50,009 nt of DNA, from NCBI RefSeq assembly GCF_020164475.1, contig NZ_JAIQWX010000034.1:1-50009 (forward strand), read 5' to 3'. The position numbers were made by a program, and so were the translations under genes. Positions 7,512 to 15,763 of this stretch are shown here, piece after piece. Origin of the DNA: Pseudomonas sp. REP124 (lineage in GTDB: Bacteria > Pseudomonadota > Gammaproteobacteria > Pseudomonadales > Pseudomonadaceae). The stretch's first letter is position 1; the number at the start of each line of letters is the position of its first letter. A model generated the notes under the pieces. The model searched no databases and was not told the DNA's origin. It was given only the letters and a program-made list of their open reading frames with translations.

Positions 7512-8650
7512 GCGCGCAGTACCACGCCGCTATCGTCTTCCCACCACACGTAGACCTGATCGTCCCAGGTCGGACGCGCGCCACGGCGTTCGGCGTTGGC
7601 CATGAACGACTGCACGACTTTGCCGCCAGGCAGTTCGACGTAGAACACCGAGTGTCCGCCCAAGTAGGCGATGTCATGCACCTTGCCGCTGGACCAGTTG
7701 TATCGGCAGTCTGGCTTGGTGGTGCTGACCAGCAGTTTTTCCGGGCGAATGGCGTAGGTGATCGACTTGTCTTCCACCGAAGTGCTGACGCCGTGGCCGA
7801 CGTAGATCTTCTGATCCAGGTCCGGGCTGTGAATGATCGCGTGGCCTTCCAGGTCTTCCACCACGGTGCCTTCGAAGGCGTTCACGTTGCCGATGAACTC
7901 GCAGACCATGCGGCTGACCGGTGCCTCGTAAATATCCACCGGACTGCCGATTTGCGCGATCCAGCCCAGGTGCATGATGGCGATGCGTTGAGCCATGGTC
8001 ATGGCTTCTTCCTGGTCGTGAGTCACCATCACACAGGTCACGCCGACGCGTTCAATGATCTCCACCAGTTCAAGCTGCATTTGCGAACGCAGCTTTTTAT
8101 CCAGCGCGCCCATCGGTTCGTCGAGCAGCAGCAGCTTCGGACGCTTGGCCAGGGAGCGGGCCAGGGCCACGCGCTGACGCTGGCCACCGGACAGTTGATG
8201 TGGCTTGCGCTTGGCGTATTGGGTCATGTGCACCAGACGCAGCATCTCCTGGACGCGTGCGTCGATTTCAGCAGCGGGCAAACGGTCCTGCTTGAGGCCG
8301 AAGGCGATGTTCTGGGCCACGGTCATGTGCGGGAACAGGGCATAGGACTGGAACATCATGTTGATCGGCCGCTCGTAGGGCGGCATGTCGGTGATGTCCA
8401 CGCCGTCGAGCAGAATCCGGCCTTCGGTCGGACGTTCGAAGCCGGCGAGCATGCGCAGCAGCGTCGATTTACCGGAACCGGAGCCACCGAGCAGGGCAAA
8501 GATTTCGCCTTGATGGATTTCCAGGGACACATCGTCCACGGCGGTGGTTTCGTCGAATTTCTTGGTGACTCGATCGACTTTCACCAGGACCTTTTTCGGT
8601 GCCTGGTGACCTTCAAGGGCCTTCCTGTAAGTGCTGGAGGCGTTTGCCAT
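7508..8650 (-). CDS. potG: Polyamine ABC transporter ATPase PotG
   Basis: This 380-residue ATPase has Walker A GGSGSGKST (55-63), signature LSGGQRQRVALARSL, Walker B LLLLDEPMGALD and the switch histidine in VTHDQEEAM. A C-terminal TOBE domain, normal for PotG/PotA, follows. It powers PotHI. The frame is open 21 codons further upstream, but GGGAG before the ATG at 8650 and the family N-terminus (MANASSTYRKALEGHQ) fix the start there. It is the first gene of the operon. Upstream lie a REPIN and then puuD on the same strand. Confidence 0.94.
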   Translation of the reverse strand: MANASSTYRKALEGHQAPKKVLVKVDRVTKKFDETTAVDDVSLEIHQGEIFALLGGSGSGKSTLLRMLAGFERPTEGRILLDGVDITDMPPYERPINMMFQSYALFPHMTVAQNIAFGLKQDRLPAAEIDARVQEMLRLVHMTQYAKRKPHQLSGGQRQRVALARSLAKRPKLLLLDEPMGALDKKLRSQMQLELVEIIERVGVTCVMVTHDQEEAMTMAQRIAIMHLGWIAQIGSPVDIYEAPVSRMVCEFIGNVNAFEGTVVEDLEGHAIIHSPDLDQKIYVGHGVSTSVEDKSITYAIRPEKLLVSTTKPDCRYNWSSGKVHDIAYLGGHSVFYVELPGGKVVQSFMANAERRGARPTWDDQVYVWWEDDSGVVLRA

Positions 8651-8993
8651 TTGAAACTCCCAACAAATTTCAGTCGCCGGGCCAACACGGCCTGGCTTAA
8701 TAGTTGATTGCAAACCCGAGCCTTGTGGTCGGCGCCATCCTCTGTAGGAGCGAAGCTTGCTCGCGAAGGACTGTCAGCAAACGGGGTGTCGACTGACACA
8801 CCTTCGCGAGCAAGCTTCGCTCCTACAGGGGATTGCGATTGATCCATCCCACTCGGGTTTATTCGGCGCCGCCGTCCTGGCTGCCTGGTAGTGCTTGTTG
8901 TTATTGCAGGTTGTTGTTTTCGCAAGGTGCAGGCGCGCGCAAACGCGCCCGCCGACTCGCGGGGGCAGAAAATGGGGTTATCCGGTTGTTACG
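8651..8993. other. Gap between puuD and potG
   Basis: The 343-base gap holds one REPIN (8743-8827) and then, near 8930-8970, two GC-rich inverted repeats: GGCGCG/CGCGCC and CCCGC/GCGGG. Neither has a T-run. They may stabilise the 3' end of the puuD message. The promoter of potGHI is probably in 8651-8742, but I cannot point to clear -35 and -10 boxes. No gene is seen. Confidence 0.5.
8743..8827. repeat. REPIN upstream of potG
   Basis: Arms TGTAGGAGCGAAGCTTGCTC and its complement at 8808-8827 carry an extra A after GAGCG relative to the common form, making a REP subtype with arm GCGAAGCTTGCTCGCG. The central spacer is short. Confidence 0.85.
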
Positions 8994-9755
8994 TCAGCGC
9001 GGGTTACGCAATGCCGCCCGTTGCCGGCACGCTTCACCGAACGCCTGGAAAATGCGCAGGTAAGGCGGGTTGTCCAGCACCTGCCATTCCGGGTGCCATT
9101 GCACGCCGAGGGCGAAGGCCTTGCTGTTCTCCACCGAGATCGCCTCGATCAGGCCATCGGGCGCGACAGCCTCTGAGCGCAGGCCCGGAGCGAGCCGGTC
9201 GATGCCCTGGCTGTGAATCGAGTTGACCTGGAATTCGGCCGGCAGATCCAGCGCCTGGAACACGCCGCCCGCTTGCACGGTGACCGCGTGGGCCGGGGCG
9301 TATTGCACCGCCAGGTCCGGATGGTTGGCTTCACGGTGATCGAGAAAGCCGGGCAGTTCATGCACCTTCTGATGCAGGCTGCCACCGAACGCCACGTTCA
9401 TCTCCTGAAAGCCACGGCAGATGCCGAGCACCGGCACGCCAGCGGCGACGGCCGCGCGGATCAGGGGAAGGGTGGTGCGATCCCGCTGGGGATCGTGTTC
9501 GGTGCCGGGGGCACTGTCCGGGCCTTGATAGTGGAAGGGCTCCACATTCGACGGCGAACCGGTGAGCAACAGACCGTCGAGCTGCGGTAGCAGATCCTCG
9601 ATTTCGGTCAGTTCCGCCAGGGAAGGAATGACGACGGGCAGCCCCAGCGCCGCAACGCTGACAGCACGCAGGTATTTGTCGCCGCTGACATGGTAGGGGT
9701 GCAGGCCAATTTGTTTGACGCACGCAGTAACGCCGATCAATGGCTTGAATGCCAT
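8994..9755 (-). CDS. puuD: Gamma-glutamyl-GABA hydrolase, class I glutamine amidotransferase-like (PuuD/PauD)
   Basis: The 253-residue protein is a class I glutamine amidotransferase-type hydrolase. The nucleophile is Cys113 in LGICRGFQEMN, and the catalytic dyad is His221 and Glu223 in QWHPEW. PuuD cleaves gamma-glutamyl-gamma-aminobutyrate to GABA and glutamate, the last step of the glutamylated polyamine route. The frame is open eight codons further upstream, but GAGGTGA before the ATG at 9755 decides the start. It lies between the transporter operon (same strand) and divergent puuA, which together support a polyamine substrate. It acts in the cytoplasm. Confidence 0.92.
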   Translation of the reverse strand: MAFKPLIGVTACVKQIGLHPYHVSGDKYLRAVSVAALGLPVVIPSLAELTEIEDLLPQLDGLLLTGSPSNVEPFHYQGPDSAPGTEHDPQRDRTTLPLIRAAVAAGVPVLGICRGFQEMNVAFGGSLHQKVHELPGFLDHREANHPDLAVQYAPAHAVTVQAGGVFQALDLPAEFQVNSIHSQGIDRLAPGLRSEAVAPDGLIEAISVENSKAFALGVQWHPEWQVLDNPPYLRIFQAFGEACRQRAALRNPR

Positions 9756-10038
9756 TTTTATCACCTCGAAGTTTGACACTTGAACGAGCTTTTCTGGAGC
9801 TTAGCCTCGTTGATTTTAATTAACAACTGTCATGTAAAAAATTCTAAACGCCGCACGTCCGATCTTCAGCATTTACGCGCGTTTGGCGACTGATCTGGCA
9901 CTCTCGTGCTTCTGGGAGCCCCAAAAATAAAGGTTCAAAGGCCAGGTGTTCGCTATTGACTTCACTTTGCCTTTCGGATTGACTGGCTGCGTGAAAGGGC
10001 GGTGAACATAATAATTAACAGTAAAAAATAGGTGCATC
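9756..10038. promoter_or_regulatory. Divergent control region of puuD and puuA
   Basis: This 283-base region separates divergent puuD and puuA. It is AT-rich near both starts and contains GTTG ... CAAC around 9810-9828 and TTGACT near 9979. A clear promoter or operator cannot be assigned by eye. It should hold the promoters of both genes and the binding sites of the polyamine sensor. Confidence 0.45.
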
Positions 10039-11415
10039 ATGTCGGTCCCTCTGCGTGCCGTTCAACTCAACGAAGCAAACGCATTCCTTAAGAAACATCC
10101 TGAGGTTTTGTACGTCGACCTTCTGATTGCGGATATGAACGGTGTGGTGCGCGGCAAGCGCATCGAGCGCACCAGTCTTCATAAGGTCTACGAGAAAGGC
10201 ATCAACCTGCCGGCGTCGCTGTTCGCGCTGGACATCAATGGCTCCACCGTGGAAAGCACCGGGCTGGGCCTGGACATCGGCGACGCCGACCGGATCTGCT
10301 ACCCGATCCCCGGCACCCTGAGCATCGAGCCATGGCAGAAGCGCCCGACCGCGCAACTGCTGATGACCATGCATGAAATCGAAGGCCAACCGTTCTTCGC
10401 CGACCCTCGCGAAGTGCTGGCCAATGTGGTGCGCAAGTTCGACGACTTGGGCCTGACCATCTGCGCCGCGTTCGAGCTCGAGTTCTATCTGATCGACCAG
10501 GACAACGTGAACGGTCGTCCTCAGTCCCCACGTTCGCCGGTGTCCGGCAAACGCCCGATGTCCACTCAGGTGTACCTGATCGACGATCTGGACGAATACG
10601 TCGACTGCCTGCAGGACATCCTCGAAGGCGCGAAAGAGCAGGGCATCCCGGCTGACGCCATTGTCAAGGAAAGCGCCCCGGCGCAGTTCGAAGTCAACCT
10701 GCATCACGTGGCCGATCCTATAAAGGCCTGCGACTACGCGGTCCTGCTCAAGCGTCTGGTGAAGAACATCGCCTACGACCACGAGATGGACACCACCTTC
10801 ATGGCCAAGCCGTACCCAGGCCAGGCGGGCAACGGTCTGCACGTGCACATTTCGATTCTGGATAAAGAAGGCAACAACATCTTCGCCAGCGAGGATCCCG
10901 AGCAGAACGCCGCGCTGCGTCACGCGATCGGCGGTGTGCTGGAGACCCTGCCGGCGCAGATGGCTTTCCTCTGCCCGAACGTCAACTCCTACCGTCGTTT
11001 CGGCGCACAGTTCTACGTGCCGAACTCGCCGAGCTGGGGCATCGACAACCGCACCGTGGCGGTCCGCGTACCGACCGGTTCGCCTGACGCCGTGCGTATC
11101 GAGCACCGTGTAGCTGGCGCCGACGCCAACCCGTACCTGCTGATGGCTTCGGTACTGGCGGGCGTGCATCACGGCCTGACCAACAAGATCGAGCCGGGCG
11201 CTCCGGTGGAAGGCAACAGCTACGAGCAGAACGAGCAAAGCCTGCCGAACAACCTGCGCGATGCCCTGCGTGTACTGGATGACGACGAAGTCATGGCCAA
11301 GTACATCGACCCGATGTACATCGACGTGTTCGTGGCGTGCAAGGAAAGCGAACTGGCCGAGTTCGAAAACTCCATCTCCGACCTTGAGTACAACTGGTAC
11401 TTGCATACCGTTTGA
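10039..11415 (+). CDS. puuA: Gamma-glutamylputrescine synthetase (PuuA/PauA type)
   Basis: This 458-residue protein belongs to the glutamine synthetase fold. Metal-binding glutamates lie in FELEFYL (about residues 145-151), Glu211 and Glu218 lie in ESAPAQFEVN, and the catalytic loop is NGLHVHIS (265-272). The nucleotide/ammonia-site region contains RIEHRVAGADANPYL. PuuA ligates glutamate to an amine such as putrescine using ATP, protecting it for later oxidation. It is cytoplasmic, and length matches the family (about 450-470). Neighbours puuD, puuC and puuB complete the pathway. Pseudomonads usually carry several such ligases with different amine preference, so the exact substrate is inferred. 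Confidence 0.92.
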   Translation: MSVPLRAVQLNEANAFLKKHPEVLYVDLLIADMNGVVRGKRIERTSLHKVYEKGINLPASLFALDINGSTVESTGLGLDIGDADRICYPIPGTLSIEPWQKRPTAQLLMTMHEIEGQPFFADPREVLANVVRKFDDLGLTICAAFELEFYLIDQDNVNGRPQSPRSPVSGKRPMSTQVYLIDDLDEYVDCLQDILEGAKEQGIPADAIVKESAPAQFEVNLHHVADPIKACDYAVLLKRLVKNIAYDHEMDTTFMAKPYPGQAGNGLHVHISILDKEGNNIFASEDPEQNAALRHAIGGVLETLPAQMAFLCPNVNSYRRFGAQFYVPNSPSWGIDNRTVAVRVPTGSPDAVRIEHRVAGADANPYLLMASVLAGVHHGLTNKIEPGAPVEGNSYEQNEQSLPNNLRDALRVLDDDEVMAKYIDPMYIDVFVACKESELAEFENSISDLEYNWYLHTV

Positions 11416-11436
11416 TTCGTCAAACGCCGCAAACCC

Positions 11437-11525
11437 TGTGGGAGCGGGCTTGCCCGCGATGAGGCCCTGTCAGCCAGCATTTTTGTAGCTGACCCACCGC
11501 CATCGCGGGCAAGCCCGCTCCCACA
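11437..11525. repeat. REPIN between puuA and puuC
   Basis: Arms TGTGGGAGCGGGCTTGCCCG and CGGGCAAGCCCGCTCCCACA enclose a short spacer. It lies 21 bases after puuA and may separate puuA expression from puuC and puuB. Confidence 0.9.
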
Positions 11526-11584
11526 GGGGACTGCATTCCAGGCCTTAACTGGCAAACAACCATTTCTCTGTGTGAGTCACTCTC

Positions 11585-13075
11585 ATGACCATGACCCGCA
11601 GCGACTGGGAACAACGCTTCCAGTCCCTCACCATCGAAAGCCGTGCCTTCATCGACGGTCAATATTGCGCGGCCCAAAGCGGTGCCACGTTTGAATGCGT
11701 CAGCCCCGTGGACGGACGTTTCCTGGCCAACGTCGCCAGTACCGACGAAGCCGATGCCAACGCCGCGGTGGCGGTGGCTCGCCGTACCTTCGAATCCGGC
11801 GTATGGCGCAATCTCGCCCCGGCCGAGCGCAAGCGCACTCTGATCCGTTTCGCCGACCTGATCCTGGCCCACCGCGAAGAACTCGCGTTGCTGGAAACCC
11901 TGGACATGGGCAAGCCGATCAGCGACTCGATGAACGTCGATATCCCGGCGACCGCCAACGCGATCCGCTGGACCGCCGAAGCCATCGACAAGATCTACGA
12001 CGAAGTCGCCGCCACGCCTCACGATCAACTGGGCCTGGTCACCCGTGAACCGGCCGGCGTGGTCGCGGCCATCGTGCCGTGGAACTTCCCGCTGATCATG
12101 GCCAGCTGGAAATTCGCGCCTGCACTGGCGGCAGGCAACTCGTTCATCCTCAAGCCTTCGGAAAAGTCGCCGCTGACCGCGATTCGCATCGCCCAGCTGG
12201 CACTGGAAGCAGGGATTCCAAAGGGCGTGTTCAACGTGCTGCCGGGCTTCGGCCACACCGTGGGCAAGGCGCTGGCGCTGCACATGGACGTCGACGTGCT
12301 GGCCTTCACCGGCTCCACCGCGATCGCCAAGCAACTGATGATCTACGCCGGGCAAAGCAACATGAAACGCGTCTGGCTCGAAGCCGGCGGCAAGAGCCCG
12401 CACGTGGTGTTCGCCGATGCACCGGACCTGCGTGTGGCGGCCCAGGCGGCGGCCAGCGGCATCGCCTTCAACCAGGGCGAAGTCTGCACCGCGGGTTCGC
12501 GCCTGCTGGTGGAGCGTTCGATCCGTGATCAATTCATCCCGCTGCTGGTGGAAGCCTTGAAGGCCTGGAAACCGGGGCACGCCCTGGATCCTGAAACCAC
12601 CGTCGGCGCCGTGGTCGATCAGCGTCAGCTGGACAACGTGCTGCGCTACATCGACATCGGTCGCCAGCAGGGCGCCGAGCTGATCGCCGGCGGTCAACGC
12701 ACGCTGGAAAGCACCGGTGGCCTGTACGTGGAACCGGCGATTTTCGACGGCGTGACCAACGCCATGACCATCGCCCAGGAAGAGATCTTCGGCCCGGTAC
12801 TGTCGCTGATCACCTTCGACACCGCTGAAGAGGCCCTGCAAATCGCCAATGACAGCATCTTCGGCCTGGCCGCCGGCGTGTGGACCAGCAACCTGAGCAA
12901 GGCCCACAACTTCGCCCGTGGCCTGCGTGCCGGCAGCGTGTGGGTCAACCAGTACGACGGCGGCGACATGACCGCGCCATTCGGCGGGTTCAAGCAGTCG
13001 GGCAACGGTCGGGACAAATCGCTGCATGCGTTCGACAAGTACACCGAACTCAAAGCGACCTGGATCAAGCTCTAA
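11585..13075 (+). CDS. puuC: Gamma-glutamyl-gamma-aminobutyraldehyde dehydrogenase (PuuC/PauC/KauB type)
   Basis: This 496-residue NAD(P)-dependent aldehyde dehydrogenase shows all family marks: PWNFP at 165-169 in the cofactor site, FTGSTAIAK near 241-249, general base Glu266 in LEAGGKSP, and nucleophile Cys301 in NQGEVCTAGSR. PuuC oxidises the aldehyde made by PuuB to gamma-glutamyl-GABA; Pseudomonas KauB/PauC homologues accept several aminoaldehydes. It is cytoplasmic, of normal length, and precedes puuB by 52 bases, suggesting one operon. ATG at 11585 is followed by a second possible ATG two codons later. Confidence 0.93.
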   Translation: MTMTRSDWEQRFQSLTIESRAFIDGQYCAAQSGATFECVSPVDGRFLANVASTDEADANAAVAVARRTFESGVWRNLAPAERKRTLIRFADLILAHREELALLETLDMGKPISDSMNVDIPATANAIRWTAEAIDKIYDEVAATPHDQLGLVTREPAGVVAAIVPWNFPLIMASWKFAPALAAGNSFILKPSEKSPLTAIRIAQLALEAGIPKGVFNVLPGFGHTVGKALALHMDVDVLAFTGSTAIAKQLMIYAGQSNMKRVWLEAGGKSPHVVFADAPDLRVAAQAAASGIAFNQGEVCTAGSRLLVERSIRDQFIPLLVEALKAWKPGHALDPETTVGAVVDQRQLDNVLRYIDIGRQQGAELIAGGQRTLESTGGLYVEPAIFDGVTNAMTIAQEEIFGPVLSLITFDTAEEALQIANDSIFGLAAGVWTSNLSKAHNFARGLRAGSVWVNQYDGGDMTAPFGGFKQSGNGRDKSLHAFDKYTELKATWIKL

Positions 13076-13091
13076 TAACAATAAATGCGGC

Positions 13092-13114
13092 GGCCGCCGG
13101 TTGTGCTGGCGGCC
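13092..13114 (+). other. Hairpin between puuC and puuB
   Basis: GGCCGCC (13092-13098) and GGCGGCC (13108-13114) are perfect complements with a nine-base loop. There is no T-run after it, so it is an intra-operon RNA hairpin that could protect upstream mRNA or tune puuB expression, not a terminator. Confidence 0.55.
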
Positions 13115-13127
13115 ATCGGAGAAACCT

Positions 13128-14426
13128 ATGAAACACAATTCTGCTACTCAAAAGCACGTAGACAGCTACTACGCCGCCACCCGCAACTTCATCGGCGATT
13201 TCCCGGTGCTGGAGCAAGCGGTGGACTGCGACGTCTGCGTGATCGGCGCCGGCTACACCGGTCTGTCCTCGGCACTGTTCCTGGCCGAAGCCGGCTACAA
13301 GGTCACCGTGCTGGAAGCGGCGAAAGTCGGCTTCGGCGCCAGCGGTCGCAACGGCGGTCAACTGGTCAACTCCTACAGCCGTGACGTCGACGTGATCGAA
13401 GAGCGTTATGGCGACAAGACCGCCGAGGTGCTGGGCAGCATGATTTTCGAAGGCGCCGACATCATCCGTCAGCGCATACAGCACTACGACATCCAGTGTG
13501 ATTACCGTCCGGGCGGCATCTTCGCCGCGCTGAACAAGAAGCAACTCAAAGGCCTGGCTGAACAGAAGAAAACCTGGGAACGCTACGGCAACAAGAACCT
13601 GACTTTGCTCGGCGAGGCCGACATCAAGGGTGAAGTGGGTTGCGACAACTACGTCGGCGGCCTGCTGGACATGCAAGGCGGGCACATTCATCCGCTGAAC
13701 CTGGCGCTGGGCGAGGCCTCGGCGATCATCGGCCTGGGTGGGCAGATCTTCGAGCAATCGGCGGCGGTGGAAATCACCTACGGCGAACCGAACGTCGTGC
13801 GTACCGCCAAGGGTGTGGTGCGCGCCAAGTACCTGCTGATCGCCGGTAACGCCTACCTGCCGCAGGGTTTGGACAACCGCGTCACCGCCAAGAGCATGCC
13901 GTGCGGTTCGCAGATCGTCGTCACCGAGCCGTTGTCGGAGAAGGTTGCGCGCAGCCTGATCAAAAACAACTACTGCGTCGAAGACTGCAACTACCTGCTC
14001 GACTACTTCCGCCTGACTGCCGACAACCGCCTGCTGTACGGCGGTGGCGTGGTCTACGGCGCTCGCGAGCCGGACGATATCGAGCAACTGATCCGCCCGA
14101 AAATCCTCAAGACCTTCCCGCAACTGAAAGACGTGAAGATCGACTACCGCTGGACCGGCAACTTCCTGCTGACCATGTCGCGCATGCCGCAATTCGGCCG
14201 TATCGAGAAGAACGCCTACTACATGCAGGGCTACAGCGGCCACGGCGTCACCTGCTCGCACTTGGCCGGCAAGCTGATCTCCGAAATGATCCGTGGCGAC
14301 GCCGAACGCTTCAACGCCTTCGCCTCCCTGCCACACATGCCGATGTTGGGCGGCCGCACCTTCCAGGCCCCGCTCACCGCCATGGGCGCGGCGTACTACG
14401 CGTTGCGTGATCGGTTCGGGATTTAA
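13128..14426 (+). CDS. puuB: Gamma-glutamylputrescine oxidase-type FAD oxidoreductase (PuuB/PauB)
   Basis: This 432-residue DAO-type flavoprotein has the dinucleotide-binding motif GAGYTG (residues 40-45), with the ribose-binding Glu63 in VTVLEA. FGASGRNGGQ follows near 70-80, and a C-terminal FAD contact is seen in YSGHGV. PuuB oxidises gamma-glutamylputrescine to the aldehyde, releasing ammonia and hydrogen peroxide. GGAGAAACC precedes the ATG. It follows puuC in the same operon and is paralogous to the oxidase at 15764-17053. Exact amine range is inferred from context. Confidence 0.92.
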   Translation: MKHNSATQKHVDSYYAATRNFIGDFPVLEQAVDCDVCVIGAGYTGLSSALFLAEAGYKVTVLEAAKVGFGASGRNGGQLVNSYSRDVDVIEERYGDKTAEVLGSMIFEGADIIRQRIQHYDIQCDYRPGGIFAALNKKQLKGLAEQKKTWERYGNKNLTLLGEADIKGEVGCDNYVGGLLDMQGGHIHPLNLALGEASAIIGLGGQIFEQSAAVEITYGEPNVVRTAKGVVRAKYLLIAGNAYLPQGLDNRVTAKSMPCGSQIVVTEPLSEKVARSLIKNNYCVEDCNYLLDYFRLTADNRLLYGGGVVYGAREPDDIEQLIRPKILKTFPQLKDVKIDYRWTGNFLLTMSRMPQFGRIEKNAYYMQGYSGHGVTCSHLAGKLISEMIRGDAERFNAFASLPHMPMLGGRTFQAPLTAMGAAYYALRDRFGI

Positions 14427-14484
14427 GCGTTACCTCGCCGGTGGTTATCCCTGTGGATGCCACCGGTTTTTTGCCCCAGATTTC

Positions 14485-14576
14485 TGTAGGAGCGAGGCTT
14501 GCCCGCGAACGGGCCCATCCAGTCGCCATCAATGTCGCCCGATACACCGTCTTCGCGGGCAAGCCTCGCTCCTACA
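14485..14576. repeat. REPIN after puuB
   Basis: Arms TGTAGGAGCGAGGCTTGCCC and its complement, ending GCCTCGCTCCTACA, surround a short spacer. It probably marks the end of the puuC-puuB transcript. Confidence 0.9.
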
Positions 14577-14645
14577 GGCCGTAAGAAGTGAAGGTGGGCA
14601 GGTGTTTTTTTCCGCCGTCCATCGAACCTGCTTTGCAACATCAAC

Positions 14646-14676
14646 AAACGTGATTTAATAGCCGCCTTTCACGTTT
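14646..14676. promoter_or_regulatory. Inverted repeat upstream of the first cupin regulator
   Basis: AAACGTGA (14646-14653) and TCACGTTT (14669-14676) are perfect 8-base arms 15 bases apart, about 165 bases before the regulator start. The symmetry suits a dimeric regulator. It could be an autoregulatory site or a site for another factor. Identity is inferred from position only. Confidence 0.4.
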
Positions 14677-14729
14677 CCGGGACAGGAACACGGCGTGATC
14701 CGCGCCTGCATCCACCCCTCCATCAACCC

Positions 14730-14820
14730 TGCAGGAGCCGAGCTTGCTCGCGATAGCGTCGGATCAGCCAACATCAATGTTGAAGGTCAGACCAAAATCG
14801 CAAGCAACCAAATTCCTGCA
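14730..14820. repeat. Decayed REPIN
   Basis: The left arm TGCAGGAGCCGAGCTTGCTC is close to the usual sequence. The right arm (ATCGCAAGCAACCAAATTCC near 14797) retains only scattered matches. It looks like an old copy that has lost its palindrome, ending just before the cupin regulator gene. Confidence 0.55.
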
Positions 14821-14840
14821 GGTCGGCACATAAGGCTGTC

Positions 14841-15389
14841 ATGGATACGGGCTCACGACTCAAATTAGTACGCGAAAGCTACAAACTGTCCCAGCGCGAG
14901 CTGGCCCGCCGTAGCGGCGTCACCAATGCCACCATCTCGCTGATCGAGCAGAACCGCGTCAGCCCTTCGGTCAGTTCCCTGAAAAAACTGCTCGAAGGCA
15001 TCCCCATGTCTCTGGCGGACTTCTTCACCTTCGATCAGCCTCCGCGTGAACACCAATACGTCTTCCGCGCCAACGAACAACCGGACCTGGGCCGCCATGG
15101 CCTGCGTCTGCTGTTGATCGGCGCATCCGTGCCGAGCCGCCAGATGCGCCTGCTGCGCGAGCAATACGCCCCCGGCGCCAGCTCCGGCGAAGAGCCGATC
15201 GTGCACGCCGAAGGCGAGGAGTGCGGGTTGGTCACGCGAGGTACGGTTGAGCTCACCGTGGACGGCCAGGTCAGCATCCTGGGCGCCGGTGACGGCTACT
15301 ACTTCCCGACCACCTTGCCCCACAGCTTCCGCAACATCGGTGCGGACGAGGCCGAAATCATCAGCGCCAACACCCCGGCCAACTTCTGA
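14841..15389 (+). CDS. puuR: XRE-cupin transcriptional regulator of polyamine catabolism (PuuR/PauR type)
   Basis: This 182-residue protein has an XRE helix-turn-helix (about residues 6-60; SQRELARRSGVTNATISLIE) joined to a C-terminal cupin domain (about 105-178; SSGEEPIVHAEGEECGLVTR, then DGYYFPTTLPHSF). This is the architecture of E. coli PuuR and P. aeruginosa PauR, repressors released by putrescine or related amines. Length agrees (about 185). It follows puuB on the same strand but after a REPIN and a 414-base gap, so it is probably transcribed on its own. Its operators probably include puuD/puuA and the gene itself. Confidence 0.88.
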   Translation: MDTGSRLKLVRESYKLSQRELARRSGVTNATISLIEQNRVSPSVSSLKKLLEGIPMSLADFFTFDQPPREHQYVFRANEQPDLGRHGLRLLLIGASVPSRQMRLLREQYAPGASSGEEPIVHAEGEECGLVTRGTVELTVDGQVSILGAGDGYYFPTTLPHSFRNIGADEAEIISANTPANF

Positions 15390-15424
15390 CGATCTGACGC
15401 GACAATCCGGTCTCCCGCAAAACC

Positions 15425-15652
15425 TGTGGGAGCTGGCTTGCCTGCGATGGCGGCCTGATTTCTCAGATGTACACCGCACTACTGTGGGAGCGGGCTTGCT
15501 CGCGAAGGCGCCCTCAAAGTCGACCCTTATTTTGCGGATTTACGCGGTTCAATTGTGGGAGCGAGCCTGCTCGCGAAGGCGCCCTTAAAGTCGACCCTTA
15601 TTTTGCGGATGTACGCGGTTCAACTGTGGGAGCGAGCCTGCTCGCGATGAAT
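15425..15652. repeat. Tandem array of REP elements with a 71-base period
   Basis: Four REPs lie head to tail. The last three start at 15483, 15554 and 15625, exactly 71 bases apart. The intervening sequence (AAAGTCGACCCTTATTTTGC and flanks) is almost identical between the copies, so the block arose by tandem duplication and not by independent insertions. It fills most of the 374-base gap before the second oxidase gene. Confidence 0.92.
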
Positions 15653-15726
15653 ACCCGGGCGACACGCTAAAACCGGGTGCTTCGTCACGCGCTGATTGCC
15701 TGCGTGAAAATCATCGTGTATTTTTT

Positions 15727-15754
15727 CATGAAATTAAAACTATAAAATTTCATG
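15727..15754. promoter_or_regulatory. Palindromic candidate operator of the second amine operon
   Basis: CATGAAATT (15727-15735) and AATTTCATG (15746-15754) are perfect 9-base arms with a 10-base AT-rich centre (TATAAA included). The left arm lies within a second palindrome, TTTCATGAAA. The right arm ends ten bases before the oxidase ATG, so a bound repressor would cover the promoter or ribosome site. The XRE-cupin regulator encoded in the same operon is the obvious candidate ligand. Confidence 0.55.
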
Positions 15755-15763
15755 GAGCCGGTA

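Noticed and set aside
9810..9828. GTTG...CAAC as a regulator site
   Set aside because: Only four bases pair; not enough for a separate call.
9897..9914. Sigma-54-like TGGCAC...TGCTT upstream of puuA
   Set aside because: GG and GC are nine bases apart where the consensus needs ten, and nothing else supports sigma-54 use.
10015..11406. Long open frame on the minus strand across puuA
   Set aside because: It mirrors the codon pattern of puuA and has no family signature; the same holds for long antisense frames over puuC, puuB, cstA and the second ligase gene.
15425..15652. Possible CRISPR array
   Set aside because: The 71-base units consist of REP palindromes with near-identical spacers, not unique spacers.
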